Assembly: GCA_963855995.1 (NCBI GenBank)
Contig: OY979727.1
Coordinates: 5,971,001 to 6,035,000, forward strand
Reading direction: 5' to 3'
Source: Muricea muricata
Lineage: Eukaryota; Cnidaria; Anthozoa; Malacalcyonacea; Plexauridae
DNA: 64,000 bases
The position numbers were made by a program, and so were the translations under genes. Below the pieces are notes generated by a model that had not been told where the DNA came from, did no database searches, and saw nothing but the letters and a program-made list of their open reading frames with translations. This document shows positions 46,934 to 59,174 of the stretch, piece after piece. Positions within the stretch are counted from its first letter, which is position 1, and every line of letters begins with the position of its first letter.

Positions 46934-49517
46934 ATTTTAAGCTCCAAAACGTTGCCGTGATCGATTTAAGACGGCAGTTTTTAGTTGATAATTTGAGCAT
47001 GTTTTTACGCTCAAATCGCTTTAAAAGCGCTTAAAACGCGTTTATAATGATTCTAAGATCGTTTCTGTTCTGTTTCGAGGTGGGTTGTAGGCTTCTCTTT
47101 TCAACATGGTATTTTGCTCGTGACGATAGTCTGAGTGCCGAAAACATGATTCCTGACTTACTAAGTTCTCCAACTTCCATTTAGAAAGTCCCTTTTAGGT
47201 CCGTGATTGCTATATATCATTGCGCTCAACTCGTTTAGTTTGACTCTGAAAACATCATTTTAAGCTCCAAAACGTTGCCGTGATCGATTTAAGACGGAAG
47301 TTTTTAGTTGATAATTTGAGCATGTTTTTACGCTCAAATCGCTTTTAAAGCGCTTAAAACAAGTTTTTAATGATTCTAAGCTCGTTTCTGTTCTGTTTCG
47401 AGGTGGGTTGTAAGCTTCTCACTTCAACATGTTATTTTGCTCGTGACGATAATTTGAGTTCCGAAAACAGGATTCCTGACTTGCTAAGTTCTCCAACTTC
47501 CATTTAGAAAGTCGCTTTTAGGTCCGTGATTGCAATATATCATTGCGCTCAACTCGTCCAGTTTGGCCCTAAAAACATCATTTTAAGCTCTAAAACAGTG
47601 GCATGATCGATTTATAACGGCAGTTTTTAGTTGATCATTTGAGCATGTTTTTACGCTCAAATCGCTTTAAAAGCGCTTAAAACGCGTTTTTAATGATTGT
47701 AAGATCGTTTCTTTTTTGTCTCAAAGCAACTTGTAAGCTTCTCACTTCAACATGTTATTTTGCTTGTGACAATAGTTTGAGTGCCGAAAACATGATTCCC
47801 GACTTGCTAAGTTCTCTAGTTTCAGTTTAGAAAGTCCCTTTTAGCTCCGTTATTTCAATATATCATTGCGCTCAACTCATTCAGTTTGGCCCTTATAACA
47901 TCATTTTAAGCTCTAAAACGTTGCCGTGATCGATTTAAGACGGCAGTTTTTAGTTGATAACTTGAGCATCTTTTTACGCTCGAATCGCTTTAAAAGCGCT
48001 TAAAACCTGTTTTTAATGATTCTAAGATCGTTTCTGTTCTGTTTCGAGGTGGGTTGTAAGCTTCTCTTTTCAACATGTTATTTTGCTCGTGACGATAGTT
48101 TGAGTGACGAAAACAGGATTCCTGACTTACTAAGTTCTCCAACTTCCATTTAGAAAGTCCCTTTTAGGTCCGTCATTGCAGTTTATCATTGGGCTCAACT
48201 CGTTCAGTTTGGCCCTGAAAACATCATTTTAAGCTCTAAAACGTTGCCGTCATCGATTTAACGCGGAAGTTTTTAGTTGAAAATTTGAGCATATTTTTAC
48301 GCTCAAATCGCTTCAAAAGCGCTGAAAACACGTTTTTAATGATTCTAAGATCGTTTATTTTCTGTCTCAAAGCATGTTGTAAGCTTCTCACTTCAACATA
48401 TTATTTTGCTCGTGACAATAGTTTTAGTTCCGAAAACATGATTCCTGACTTGCTAAGTTCTCTAGTTACCATTTAGAAAGTCGCTTTTAGGTCCGTGATT
48501 GCAATATATCATTGCGCTCAACTCGTTCAATTTGGCCCTGAAAACATCATTTTATGCTCTAAAACGTTGAAGTGATCGATTTAAGACGGCAGTTTTTAAT
48601 TTATCGTTTGAGCAAGTTTTTACGCTCAAATCGCTTCAAAAGCGCTTAAAACGCGTTTTTAATGATTGTAAGATCGTTTCTTTTCTGTCTCAAAGCAAGT
48701 TGTAAGCTTCTCACTTCAACATGTTATTTTGCTCGTGACAATAATTTGAATGCGGAAAACATGATTCCTGACTTGCTAAGTTCTCTAATTTCCATTTAGA
48801 AAGTCCCTTTTAACTCCGTGATTGCAATATATCATTGCGCTTAACTCCTTCAGTTTGGCCCTAAAAACATCATTTTAAGCTCTAAAACGTTGGCGTGATC
48901 GATTTAAGACGGCAGTTTTTAATTGATCGTTTGAGCAAGTTTTTACGCTCAAATCGCTTCAAAGGCACTTAAAACGCGTTTTTAATGATTGTAAGATCGT
49001 TTCTTTTCTGTCTCAAAGCAAGTTGTAAGCTTCTCACTTCAACATGTTATTTTGCTCGTGACAATAATTTGAATGCGGAAAACATGATTCCTGACTTGCT
49101 AAGTTCTCTAATTTCCATTTAGAAAGTCCCTTTTAATTCCGTGATTGCAATATATCATTGCGCTTAACTCATTCAGTTTTGCCCTTAAAACATTATTTTA
49201 AGCTCCAAAACGTTGCCGTGATCGATTTAAGACGGCAGTTTTTAGTTGATAATTTGAGCATGTTTTTACGCTCAAATCACTTTAAAAGCGCTTAAAACGC
49301 GTTTTTAATGCTTCTAAGATCGTTTCTTTTCTGTTTCAAAGTAAGTTGTAAGCTTCTAACTTCAACATGTTATTTTGCTCGTGACAATAATTTGAATGCG
49401 GAAAACATGATTCCTGACTTGCTAAGTTCTCTAATTTCCATTTAGAAAGTCCCTTTTAATTCCGTGATTGCAATATATCATTGCGCTCAACTCATTCAGT
49501 TTTGCCCTTAAAACAAC
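46934..49517 (+). repeat. 8-monomer higher-order repeat, unit 2 (copy 2)
   Basis: Copy at offset 19606 of 27328-29911. It differs at 48114 (c; a at 28508) and 49368 (t; g at 29762). Confidence 0.88.
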
Positions 49518-52500
49518 ATTTTAAGCTCCAAAACGTTTCCGTGATCGATTTAAGACGGCAGTTTTTAGTTGATAATTTGAGCATCTTTTTACGCTCAAAT
49601 CGCTTTAAAAGCGCTTAAAACGCGTTTTTAATGCTTCTAAGATCGTTTCTTTTCGGTTTCAAAGTAAGTTGTAAGCTTCTAACTTCAACATGTTATTTTG
49701 CTCGTGACAATAATTTGAATGCGGAAAACATGATTCCTGACTTGCTAAGTTCTCTAATTTCCATTTAGAAAGTCCCTTTTAATTCCGTGATTGCAATATA
49801 TCATTGCGCTCAACTCATTCAGTTTTGCCCTTAAAACATCATTTTAAGCTCTAAAACAGTGGCATGATCGATTTATAACGGCAGTTTTTAGTTGATCATT
49901 TGAGCATGTTTTTACGCTAAAATCGCTTTAAAAGCGCTTAAAACGCGTTTTTAATGATTGTAAGATCGTTTCTTTTCTGTCTCAAAGCAACTTGTAAGCT
50001 TCTCACTTCAACATGTTATTTTGCTCGTGACAATAGTTTGAATGCGGAAAACATTATTCCTGACTTGCTAAGTTCTCTAATTTCCATTTAGAAAGTCCCT
50101 TTTAATTCCGTGATTGCAATATATCATTGCGCTCAACTCATTCAGTTTTGCCCTTAAAACATCATTTTAAGCTCTAAAACAGTGGCATGATCGATTTATA
50201 ACGGCAGTTTTTAGTTGATCATTTGAGCATGTTTTTACGCTAAAATCGCTTTAAAAGCGCTTAAAACGCGTTTTTAATGATTGTAAGATCGTTTCTTTTC
50301 TGTCTCAAAGCAACTTGTAAGCTTCTCACTTCAACATGTTATTTTGCTCGTGACAATAGTTTGAGTAACGAAAACATTATTCCTGACTTGCTAAGTTCTC
50401 TAGTTTCAATTTAGAAAGTCCCTTTTAGGTCCGTGATTGGAATATATCATTGCGCTCAACTCATTCAGTTTGACTCTGAAAACATCATTTTAAGCTCCAA
50501 AACGTTGCTGTGATCGATTTAAGACGGAAGATTTTAGTTGATAATTTGAGCATGTTTTTACGCTCAAATCGCTTTAAAAGCGATTAAAACGCGTTTTTAA
50601 TGATTCTAAGATCGTTTCTGTTCTGTTTCGAGGTGGGTTGTAAGCTTCTCTTTTCAACATGGTATTTTGCTCGTGACAATAATTTGAATGCGGAAAACAT
50701 GATTCCTGACTTGCTAAGTTCTCTAATTTCCATTTAGAAAGTCCCTTTTAATTCCGTCATTGCTATATATCATTGCGCTCAACTCATTCAGTTTTGCCCT
50801 TAAAACATCATTTTAATATCCAAAACGTTGCCGTGATCGATTTAAGACGGCAGTTTTTAGTTGATAATTTGAGCATGTTTTTACGCTCAAATCGCTTTAA
50901 AAGCGCTTAAAACGCGTTTTTAATGATTCTAAGATCGTTTCTGTTCTGTTTCGAGGTGAATTGTAAGCTTCTCTTTTCAACATGGTATTTTGCTCGTGAC
51001 GATAGTCTGAGTGCCGAAAACAGGATTCCTGACTTACTAAGTTCTCCAACTTCCATTTAGAAAGTCCCTTTTAGGTCCGTGATTGCTATATATCATTGCG
51101 CTCAACTCTTTTAGTTTGACTCTAAAAACATCATTTTAAGCTCCAAAACGTTGCCGTGATCGATTTAACACGGAAGTTTTTAGTTGATAATTTGAGCATG
51201 TTTTTACGTTCAAATCGCTTTAAAAGCGCTTAAAACGCGTTTTTAATGATTCTAAGCTCGTTTCTGTTTTGTTTCAAGGTGGGTTGTAAGCTTCTCTTTT
51301 CAACATGGTATTTTGCTCGTGACGATAGTCTGAGTGCCGAAAACATGATTCCTGAGTTACTAAGTTCTCCAACTTCCATTTAGAAAGTCCCTTTTAGGTC
51401 CGTGATTGCAATAAATCATTGCGCTCAACTCGTCCAATTTGGCCCTAAAAACACCATTTTAAACTCTAAAACAGTGGCATGATCGATTTATAACGGCCGT
51501 TTTTAGTTGATCATTTGAGCATGTTTTTACGCTCAAATCGCTTTAAAAGCGCTTAAAACGCGTTTTTAATGATTGTAAGATCGTTTCTTTTTTGTCTCAA
51601 AGCAACTTGTAAGCTTCTCACTTCAACATGTTATTTTGCTTGTGACAATAGTTTGAGTGCCGAAAACATGATTCCTGACTTGCTAAGTTCTCTAGTTTCA
51701 ATTTAGAAAGTCCCTTTTAGCTCCGTGATTGCAATATATCATTGCGCTCAACTCATTCAGTTTCGCCCTTAAAACATCATTTTAAGCTCTAAAAGTTGCC
51801 GTGATGAATTTAAGACTGCAGTTTTTAGTTGATAACTTGAGCATGTTTTTACGCTCAAATCGCTTTAAAAGCGCTTAAAACGCGTTTTTAATGATTCTAA
51901 GATCGTTTCTGTTCTGTTTCGAGGTGGCTTGTAGGCTTCTCTTTTCAACATGGTATTTTGCTCGTGACGATAGTCTGAGTGCCGAAAACATGATTCCTGA
52001 CTTACTAAGTTCTCCAACTTCCATTTAGAAAGTCCCTTTTAGGTCCGTGATTGCTATATATCATTGCGCTCAACTCGTTTAGTTTGACTCTGAAAACATC
52101 ATTTTAAGCTCCAAAACGTTGATGTGATCGATTTAAGATGGAAGTTTTTAGTTGATAATTTGAGCATGTTTTTACGCTCAAATCGCTTTAAAAGCGCTTA
52201 AAACGCGTTTTTAATGATTCTAAGCTCGTTTCTGTTCTGTTTCGAGGTGGGTTGTAAGCTTCTCACTTCAACATGTTATTTTGCTCGTGACGATAATTTG
52301 AGTTCCGAAAACAGGATTCCTGACTTGCTAAGTTCTCTAATTTCCATTTAGAAAGTCCCTTTTAATTCCGTGATTGCAATATATCATTGCGCTCAACTCA
52401 TTCAGTTTTGCCCTTAAAACATCATTTTAAGCTCCAAAACGTTGCCCTGATCGATTTAAGACGGCAGTTATTAGTTGATAATTTGAGCATGTTTTTACGC

Positions 52501-52788
52501 TCAAATCGCTTTAAAAGCGCTTAAAAGGCGTTTTTAATGATTCTAAGATCGTTTCTGCTCTGTTTCGAGGTGGGTTGTAAGCTTCTCTTTTCAACATGGT
52601 ATTTTGCTCGTGACGATAGTCTGAGTGCCGAAAACAGGATTCCTGACTTACTAAGTTCTCCAACTTCCATTTAGAAAGTCCCTTTTAGGTCCGTGATTGC
52701 TATATATCATTGCGCTCAACTCGTTTAGTTTGACTCTGAAAACATCATTTTAAGCTCCAAAACGTTGCCGTGATCGATTTAAGACGGA

Positions 52789-52798
52789 AGTTTTTAGT
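52789..52798 (+). other. Chimeric monomer: one monomer missing in copy 2
   Basis: 'ggaagtttttagt' of one monomer type continues as 'agatcatttgacc' of the next type. Copy 1 has both monomers in full (33171 and 33494). From here to about 53200 the offset is 19283, which is 19606 less 323. Confidence 0.82.
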
Positions 52799-53660
52799 AG
52801 ATCATTTGACCATGTTTTTACGCTAAAATCGCTTCAAAGCGCTTAAAACGCGTTTTTAATGCTTCTAAGATCGTTTCTTTTCTGTTTCAAAGTAAGTTGT
52901 AAGCTTCTAACTTCAACATGTCAATTTGCTCGTGACAATAATTTGAGTGCGGAAAACATGATTCCTGACTTGCTAAGTTCTCTAATTTCCATTTAGAAAG
53001 TCCCTTTTAAATCCGTGATTGCAATATATCATTGCGCTCAACTCATTCAGTTTGGCCCTTAAAACATCATTTTAAGCTCCAAAACGTTGCCGTGATCGAT
53101 TTAAGACGGCAGTTTTTAGTTGATAATTTGAGCATGTTTTTACGCTCAAATCGCTTTAAAAGCGCTTAAAACGCGTTTTTAATGATTCTAAGATCGTTTA
53201 TGTTCTGTTTCGAGGTGGGTTGTAGGCTTCTCTTTTCAACATGGTATTTTGCTCGTGACGATAGTCTGAGTGCCGAAAACATGATTCCTGACTTACTAAG
53301 TTCTCCAACTTCCATTTAGAAAGTCCCTTTTAGGTCCGTGATTGCTATATATCATTGCGCTCAACTCGTTTAGTTTGACTCTGAAAACATCATTTTAAGC
53401 TCCAAAACGTTGCCGTGATCGATTTAAGATGGAAGTTTTTAGTTGATAATTTGAGCATGTTTTTACGCTCAAATCGCTTTAAAAGCGCTTAAAACGCGTT
53501 TTTAATGATTCTAAGCTCGTTTCTGTTCTGTTTCGAGGTGGGTTGTAAGCTTCTCACTTCAACATGTTATTTTGCTCGTGACGATAATTTGAGTTCTGAA
53601 AACAGGATTCCTGACTTACTAAGTTCTCCAACTTCCATTTAGAAAGTCGCTTTTAGGTCC

Positions 53661-53668
53661 GTGATTGC
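53661..53668 (+). other. Empty insertion site in copy 2
   Basis: Reads 'gtga' then 'ttgc' with the boundary at 53664/53665, exactly 19606 bp from the left edge of the insertion. It defines the pre-insertion sequence. Confidence 0.92.
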
Positions 53669-55622
53669 AATATATCATTGCGCTCAACTCGTTCAGTTGG
53701 GCCCTGAAAAAATCATTTTAAGCTCTAAAACGTTGGCGTGATCGATTTAAGACGGCAGTTTTTAGTAGATCATTTGACCATGTTTTTACGCTAAAATCGC
53801 TTCAAAGCGCTTAAAACGCGTTTTTAATGCTTCTAAGATCGTTTCTTTTTTGTCTCAAAGCAACTTGTAAGCTTCTCACTTCAACATGTTATTTTGCTTG
53901 TGACAATAGTTTGAGTGCCGAAAACATGATTCCTGACTTGCTAAGTTCTCTAGTTTCAGTTTAGAAAGTCCCTTTTAGCTCCGTTATTGCAATATATCAT
54001 TGCGCTCAACTCATTCAGTTTGGCCCTTAAAACATCATTTTAAGCTCTAAAACGTTGCCGTGATCGATTTAAGACGGCAGTTTTTAGTTGATAACTTGAG
54101 CATCTTTTTACGCTCAAATCGCTTTAAAAGCGCTTAAAACCTGTTTTTAATGATTCTAAGATCGTTTCTGTTCTGTTTCGAGGTGGGTTGTAAGCTTCTC
54201 TTTTCAACATGTTATTTTGCTCGTGACGATAGTTTGAGTGACGAAAACAGGATTCCTGACTTACTAAATTCTCCAACTTCCATTTAGAAAGTCCCTTTTA
54301 GGTCCGTCATTGCAGTTTATCATTGGGCTCAACTCGTTCAGTTTGGCCCTGAAAACATCATTTTAAGCTCTAAAACGTTGCCGTCATTGATTTAACGCGG
54401 AAGTTTTTAGTTGAAAATTTGAGCATATTTTTACGCTCAAATCGCTTCAAAAGCGCTGAAAACAAATTTTTAATGATTCTAAGATCGTTTATTTTCTGTC
54501 TCAAAGCATGTTGTAAGCTTCTCACTTCAACATGTTATTTTGCTCGTGACAATAGTTTTAGTTCCGAAAACATGATTCCTGACTTGCTAAGTTCTCTAGT
54601 TACCATTTAGAAAGTCGCTTTTAGGTCCGTGATTGCAATATATCATTGCGCTCAACTCGTTCAATTTGGCCCTGAAAACATCATTTTATGCTCTAAAACG
54701 TTGGCATGATCGATTTAAGGCGGCAGTTTTTAGTATATCATTTGAGCATGTTTTTACGCTCAAATCGCTTCAAAAGCGCTTAAAACACGTTTTTAATGAT
54801 TGTAAGATCGTTTCTTTTCTGTTTCAAAGTAAGTTGTAAACTTCTAACTTCAACATGTTATTTTCCTCGTGAGAATAGTTTGAGTGCGGAAAACATGATT
54901 CCTGACTTGCTAAGCTCACTAATTTCCATTTAGAAAGTCCCTTTTACGTCCGTGATTGCAGTATATCATTGCGCTCAACTCATTAAACTCTAAAACGTTA
55001 GCGTGATCGATTTAAGACGGCAGTTTTTAGTTGATCATTTGAGCATGTTTTTACGCTCAAATCGCTTTAAAAGCCCTTAAAAAGCGTTTTTAATGATTGT
55101 AGGATCGTTTCTTTTCTGTTTCAAAGCAAGTTGTAAGTTTCTCACTTCAACATGTCATTTTGCCCGTGACCATAGTTTGACTGCCGAAAACATGATTCCT
55201 GACTTGCTAAGTTCTCTAATTTCCATTTAGAAAGTCCCTTTTAACTCCGTGATTGCAATATATCATTGCGCTCAACTCCTTCAGTTTGGCCCTAAAAACA
55301 TCATTTTAAGCTCTAAAACGTTGGCGTGATCGATTTAAGACGGCAGTTTTTAATTGATCGTTTGAGCAAGTTTTTACGCTCAAATCGCTTCAAAAGCGCT
55401 TAAAACGCGTTTTTAATGATTGTAAGATCGTTTCTTTTCTGTCTCAAAGAAAGTTGTAAGCTTCTCACTTCAACATGTTATTTTGCTCGTGACAATAATT
55501 TGAATGCGGAAAACATGATTCCTGACTTGCTAAGTTCTCTAATTTCCATTTAGAAAGTCCCTTTTAACTCCGTGATTGCAATATATCATTGCGCTCAACT
55601 CCTTCAGTTTGGCCCTAAAAAC

Positions 55623-58600
55623 ATCATTTTAAGCTCTAAAACGTTGGCGTGATCGATTTAAGACGGCAGTTTTTAATTGATCGTTTGAGCAAGTTTTTAC
55701 GCTCAAATCGCTTCAAAAGCACTTAAAACGCGTTTTTAATGATTGTAAGATCGTTTCTTTTCTGTCTCAAAACAAGTTGTAAGCTTCTCACTTCAACATG
55801 TTATTTTGCTCGTGACAATAATTTGAATGCGGAAAACATGATTCCTGACTTGCTAAGTTCTCTAATTTCCATTTAGAAAGTCCCTTTTAATTCCGTGATT
55901 GCAATATATCATTGCGCTCAACTCATTCAGTTTTGCCCTTAAAACATCATTTTAAGCTCCAAAACGTTGCCGTGATCGATTTAAGACGGCAGTTTTTAGT
56001 TGATAATTTGAGCATGTTTTTACGCTCAAATCGCTTTAAAAGCGCTTAAAACGCGTTTTTAATGATTCCAAGCTCGTTTCTGTTCTGTTTCGAGGTGGAA
56101 TGTAAGCTTCTCACTTCAACATGTTATTTTGCTCGTGACGATAATTTGAGTTCCGAAAACAGGATTCCTGACTTTCTAAGTTCTCTAATTTCCATTTAGA
56201 AAGTCCCTTTTAATTCCGTGATTGCAATATATCATTGCGCTCAACTCATTCATTTTGCCCTTAAAAACATCATTTTAAGCTCCAAAACGTTGCCGTGATC
56301 GATTTAAGACGGCAGTTTTTAGTTGATAATTTGAGCATGTTTTTACGCTCAAATCGCTTTAAAAGCGCTTAAAACGCGTTTTTAATGCTTCTAAGATCGT
56401 TTCTTTTCTGTTTCAAAGTAAGTATTAAGCTTCTAACTTCAACATGTTATTTTGCTCGTGACAATAATTTGAATGCGGAAAACATGATTCCTGACTTGCT
56501 AAGTTCTCTAATTTCCATTTAGAAAGTCCCTTTTAATTCCGTGATTGCAATATATCATTGCGCTCAACTCATTCAGTTTTGCCCTTAAAACAACATTTTA
56601 AGCTCCAAAACGTTGCCGTGATCGATTTAAGACGGCAGTTTTTAGTTGATAATTTGAGCATGTTTTTACGCTCAAATCGCTTTAAAAGCGCTTAAAACGC
56701 GTTTTTAATGCTTCTAAGATCGTTTCTTTTCTGTTTCAAAGTAAGTTGTAAGCTTCTAACTTCAACATGTTATTTTGCTCGTGACAATAATTTGAATGCG
56801 GAAAACATGATTCCTGACTTGCTAAGTTCTCTAATTTCCATTTAGAAAGTCCCTTTCAGAACCGTGATTGCAATATATCATTGCGCTCAACTTATTCAGT
56901 TTTGCCCTTAAAACAACATTTTAAGCTATAAAACGTTGCCGTGATCGATTTAAGACGGCAGTTTTTAGTTGATAATTTGAGCATCTTTTTACGCTCAAAT
57001 CGCTTTAAAAGCGCTTAAAACGCGTTTTTAATGCTTCTAAGATCGTTTCTTTTCTGTTTCAAAGTAAGTTGTAAGCTTCTAACTTCAACATGTTATTTTG
57101 CTCGTGACAATAATTTGAATGCGGAAAACATGATTCCTGACTTGCTAAGTTCTCTAATTTCCATTTAGAAAGTCCCTTTTAATTCCGTGATTGCAATATA
57201 TCATTGCGCTCAACTCATTCAGTTTTGCCCTTAAAACATCATTTTAATATATAAAACGTTGCCTTGATCGATTTAAGACGGCAGTTTTTAGTTGATAATT
57301 TGAGCATGTTTTTACGCTCAAATCGCTTTAAAAGCGCTTAAAACGCGTTTTTAATGATTCTAAGATCGTTTCTGTTCTGTTTCGAGGTGAATTGTAAGCT
57401 TCTCTTTTCAACATGGTATTTTGCTCGTGACGATAGTCTGAGTGCCGAAAACAGGATTCCTGACTTACTAAGTTCTCCAACTTCCATTTAGAAAGTTCCT
57501 TTTAGGTCTGTGATTTCTATATATCATTGCGCTCAACTCGTTTAGTTTGACTCTAAAAACATCATTTTAAGCTCTAAAACGTTGCCGTGATCGATTTAAG
57601 ACGGAAGTTTTTAGTTGATAATTTGAGCATGTTCTTACGTTCAAATCGCTTTAAAAGCGCTTAAAACGCGTTTTTAATGATTCTAAGCTCGTTTCTGTTT
57701 TGTTTCAAGGTGGGTTGTAAGCTTCTCTTTTCATTATGGTATTTTGCTCGTGACGATAGTCTGAGTGCCGAAAACAGGATTCCTGACTTACTATGTTCTC
57801 CAACTTCCATTTAGAAAGTCCCTTTTAGGTCCGTGATTGCTATATATCATTGCGCGCAACTCGTCCAGTTTGGCCCTAAAATTATCATTTTAAGCTCTAA
57901 AACAGTGGCATGATCGATTTATAACGGCAGTTTTTAGTTGATCATTTGAGCATGTTTTTACGCTCAAATCGCTTTAAAAGCGCTTAAAACGCGTTTTTAA
58001 TGATTGTAAGATCGTTTCTTTTCTGTCTCAAAGCGACTTGTAAGCTTCTCACTTCAACATGTTATTTTGCTCGTGACAATAGTTTGAGTGCCGAAAACAT
58101 TATTCCTGACTTGCTAAGTTCTCTAGTTTCAATTTAGAAAGTCCCTTTTAGGTCCGTGATTGGAATATATCATTGCGCTCAACTCATTCAGTTTGACTCT
58201 AAAAACATCATTTTAAGCTCCAAAACGTTGCTGTGATCGATTTAAGACGGAAGTTTTTAGTTGATAATTTGAGCATGTTTTTACGCTCAAATCGCTTTAA
58301 AAGCGCTTAAAACGCGTTTTTAATGATTCTAAGCTCGTTTTTGTTTATTTTCGAGGTGGGTTGTAAGCTTCTCACTTCAACATGTTATTTTGCTCGTGAC
58401 GATAATTTGAGTTCCGAAAACAGGATTCCTGACTTGCTAAGTTCTCCAACTTCCATATAGAAAGTCCCTTTTAGGTCCGTGATTGCAATATATCATTGCG
58501 CTCAACTCGTTCAGTTTGGCCCTAAAAACATCATTTTAAGCTCCAAAACAGTGGCGTGATCGATTTAAGACGGCAGTTTTTAGTTGATCATTTAAGCATG

Positions 58601-59174
58601 TTTTTACGCTCAAATCGCTTTAAAAGCGCTTAAAACGCGTTTTTAATGATTCTAAGCTCGTTTCTTTTCTGTCTCAAAGCAAGTTGTAAGCTTCTCACTT
58701 CAACATGTTATTTTGCTCGTGACAATAGTTTGAGTGCCGAAAACATGATTCCTGACTTGCTAAGTTCTCTAGTTTCAATTTAGAAAGTCCCTTTTAGGTC
58801 CGTGATTGCAATATATCATTGCGCTCAACTCATTCAGTTTGGCCCTTAAAACATCATTTTAAGCTCAAAACGTTGCCGTGATCGATTTAAGACGGCAGTT
58901 ATTAGTTGATAATTTGAGCATGTTTTTACGCTCAAATCGCTTTAAAAGCGCTTAAAACGCGTTTTTAGTTGTTCTAAGATCGTTTCTGTTCTGTTTCGAG
59001 GTAGGTTGTAAGCTTCTCACTTCAACATGTTATTTTGCTCTTGACGATAGTTTGAGTGACGAAAACTGGATTCTTGACTTTCTAAGTTCTCCAACTTCCA
59101 TTTAGAAAGTCCCTTTTAGGTCCGTGATTGCAATATATCATTGCGCTCAACTCGTTCAGTTGGGCCCTGAAAAA
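55623..59174 (+). repeat. 11-monomer higher-order repeat, unit 1 (copy 2)
   Basis: Copy at offset 17733 of 37890-41441, including the private 'attaagc' and 'tttcagaacc' variants (near 56425 and 56853). Confidence 0.85.

Larger units (their letters stand above)
49518..55622 (+). repeat. Satellite monomers between 8-mer and 11-mer (copy 2)
   Basis: Copy of 29912-37889 minus the insertion, with one monomer lost at 52789-52798 and one extra monomer near 53225-53547 relative to copy 1. Nothing but satellite is visible. Confidence 0.85.
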
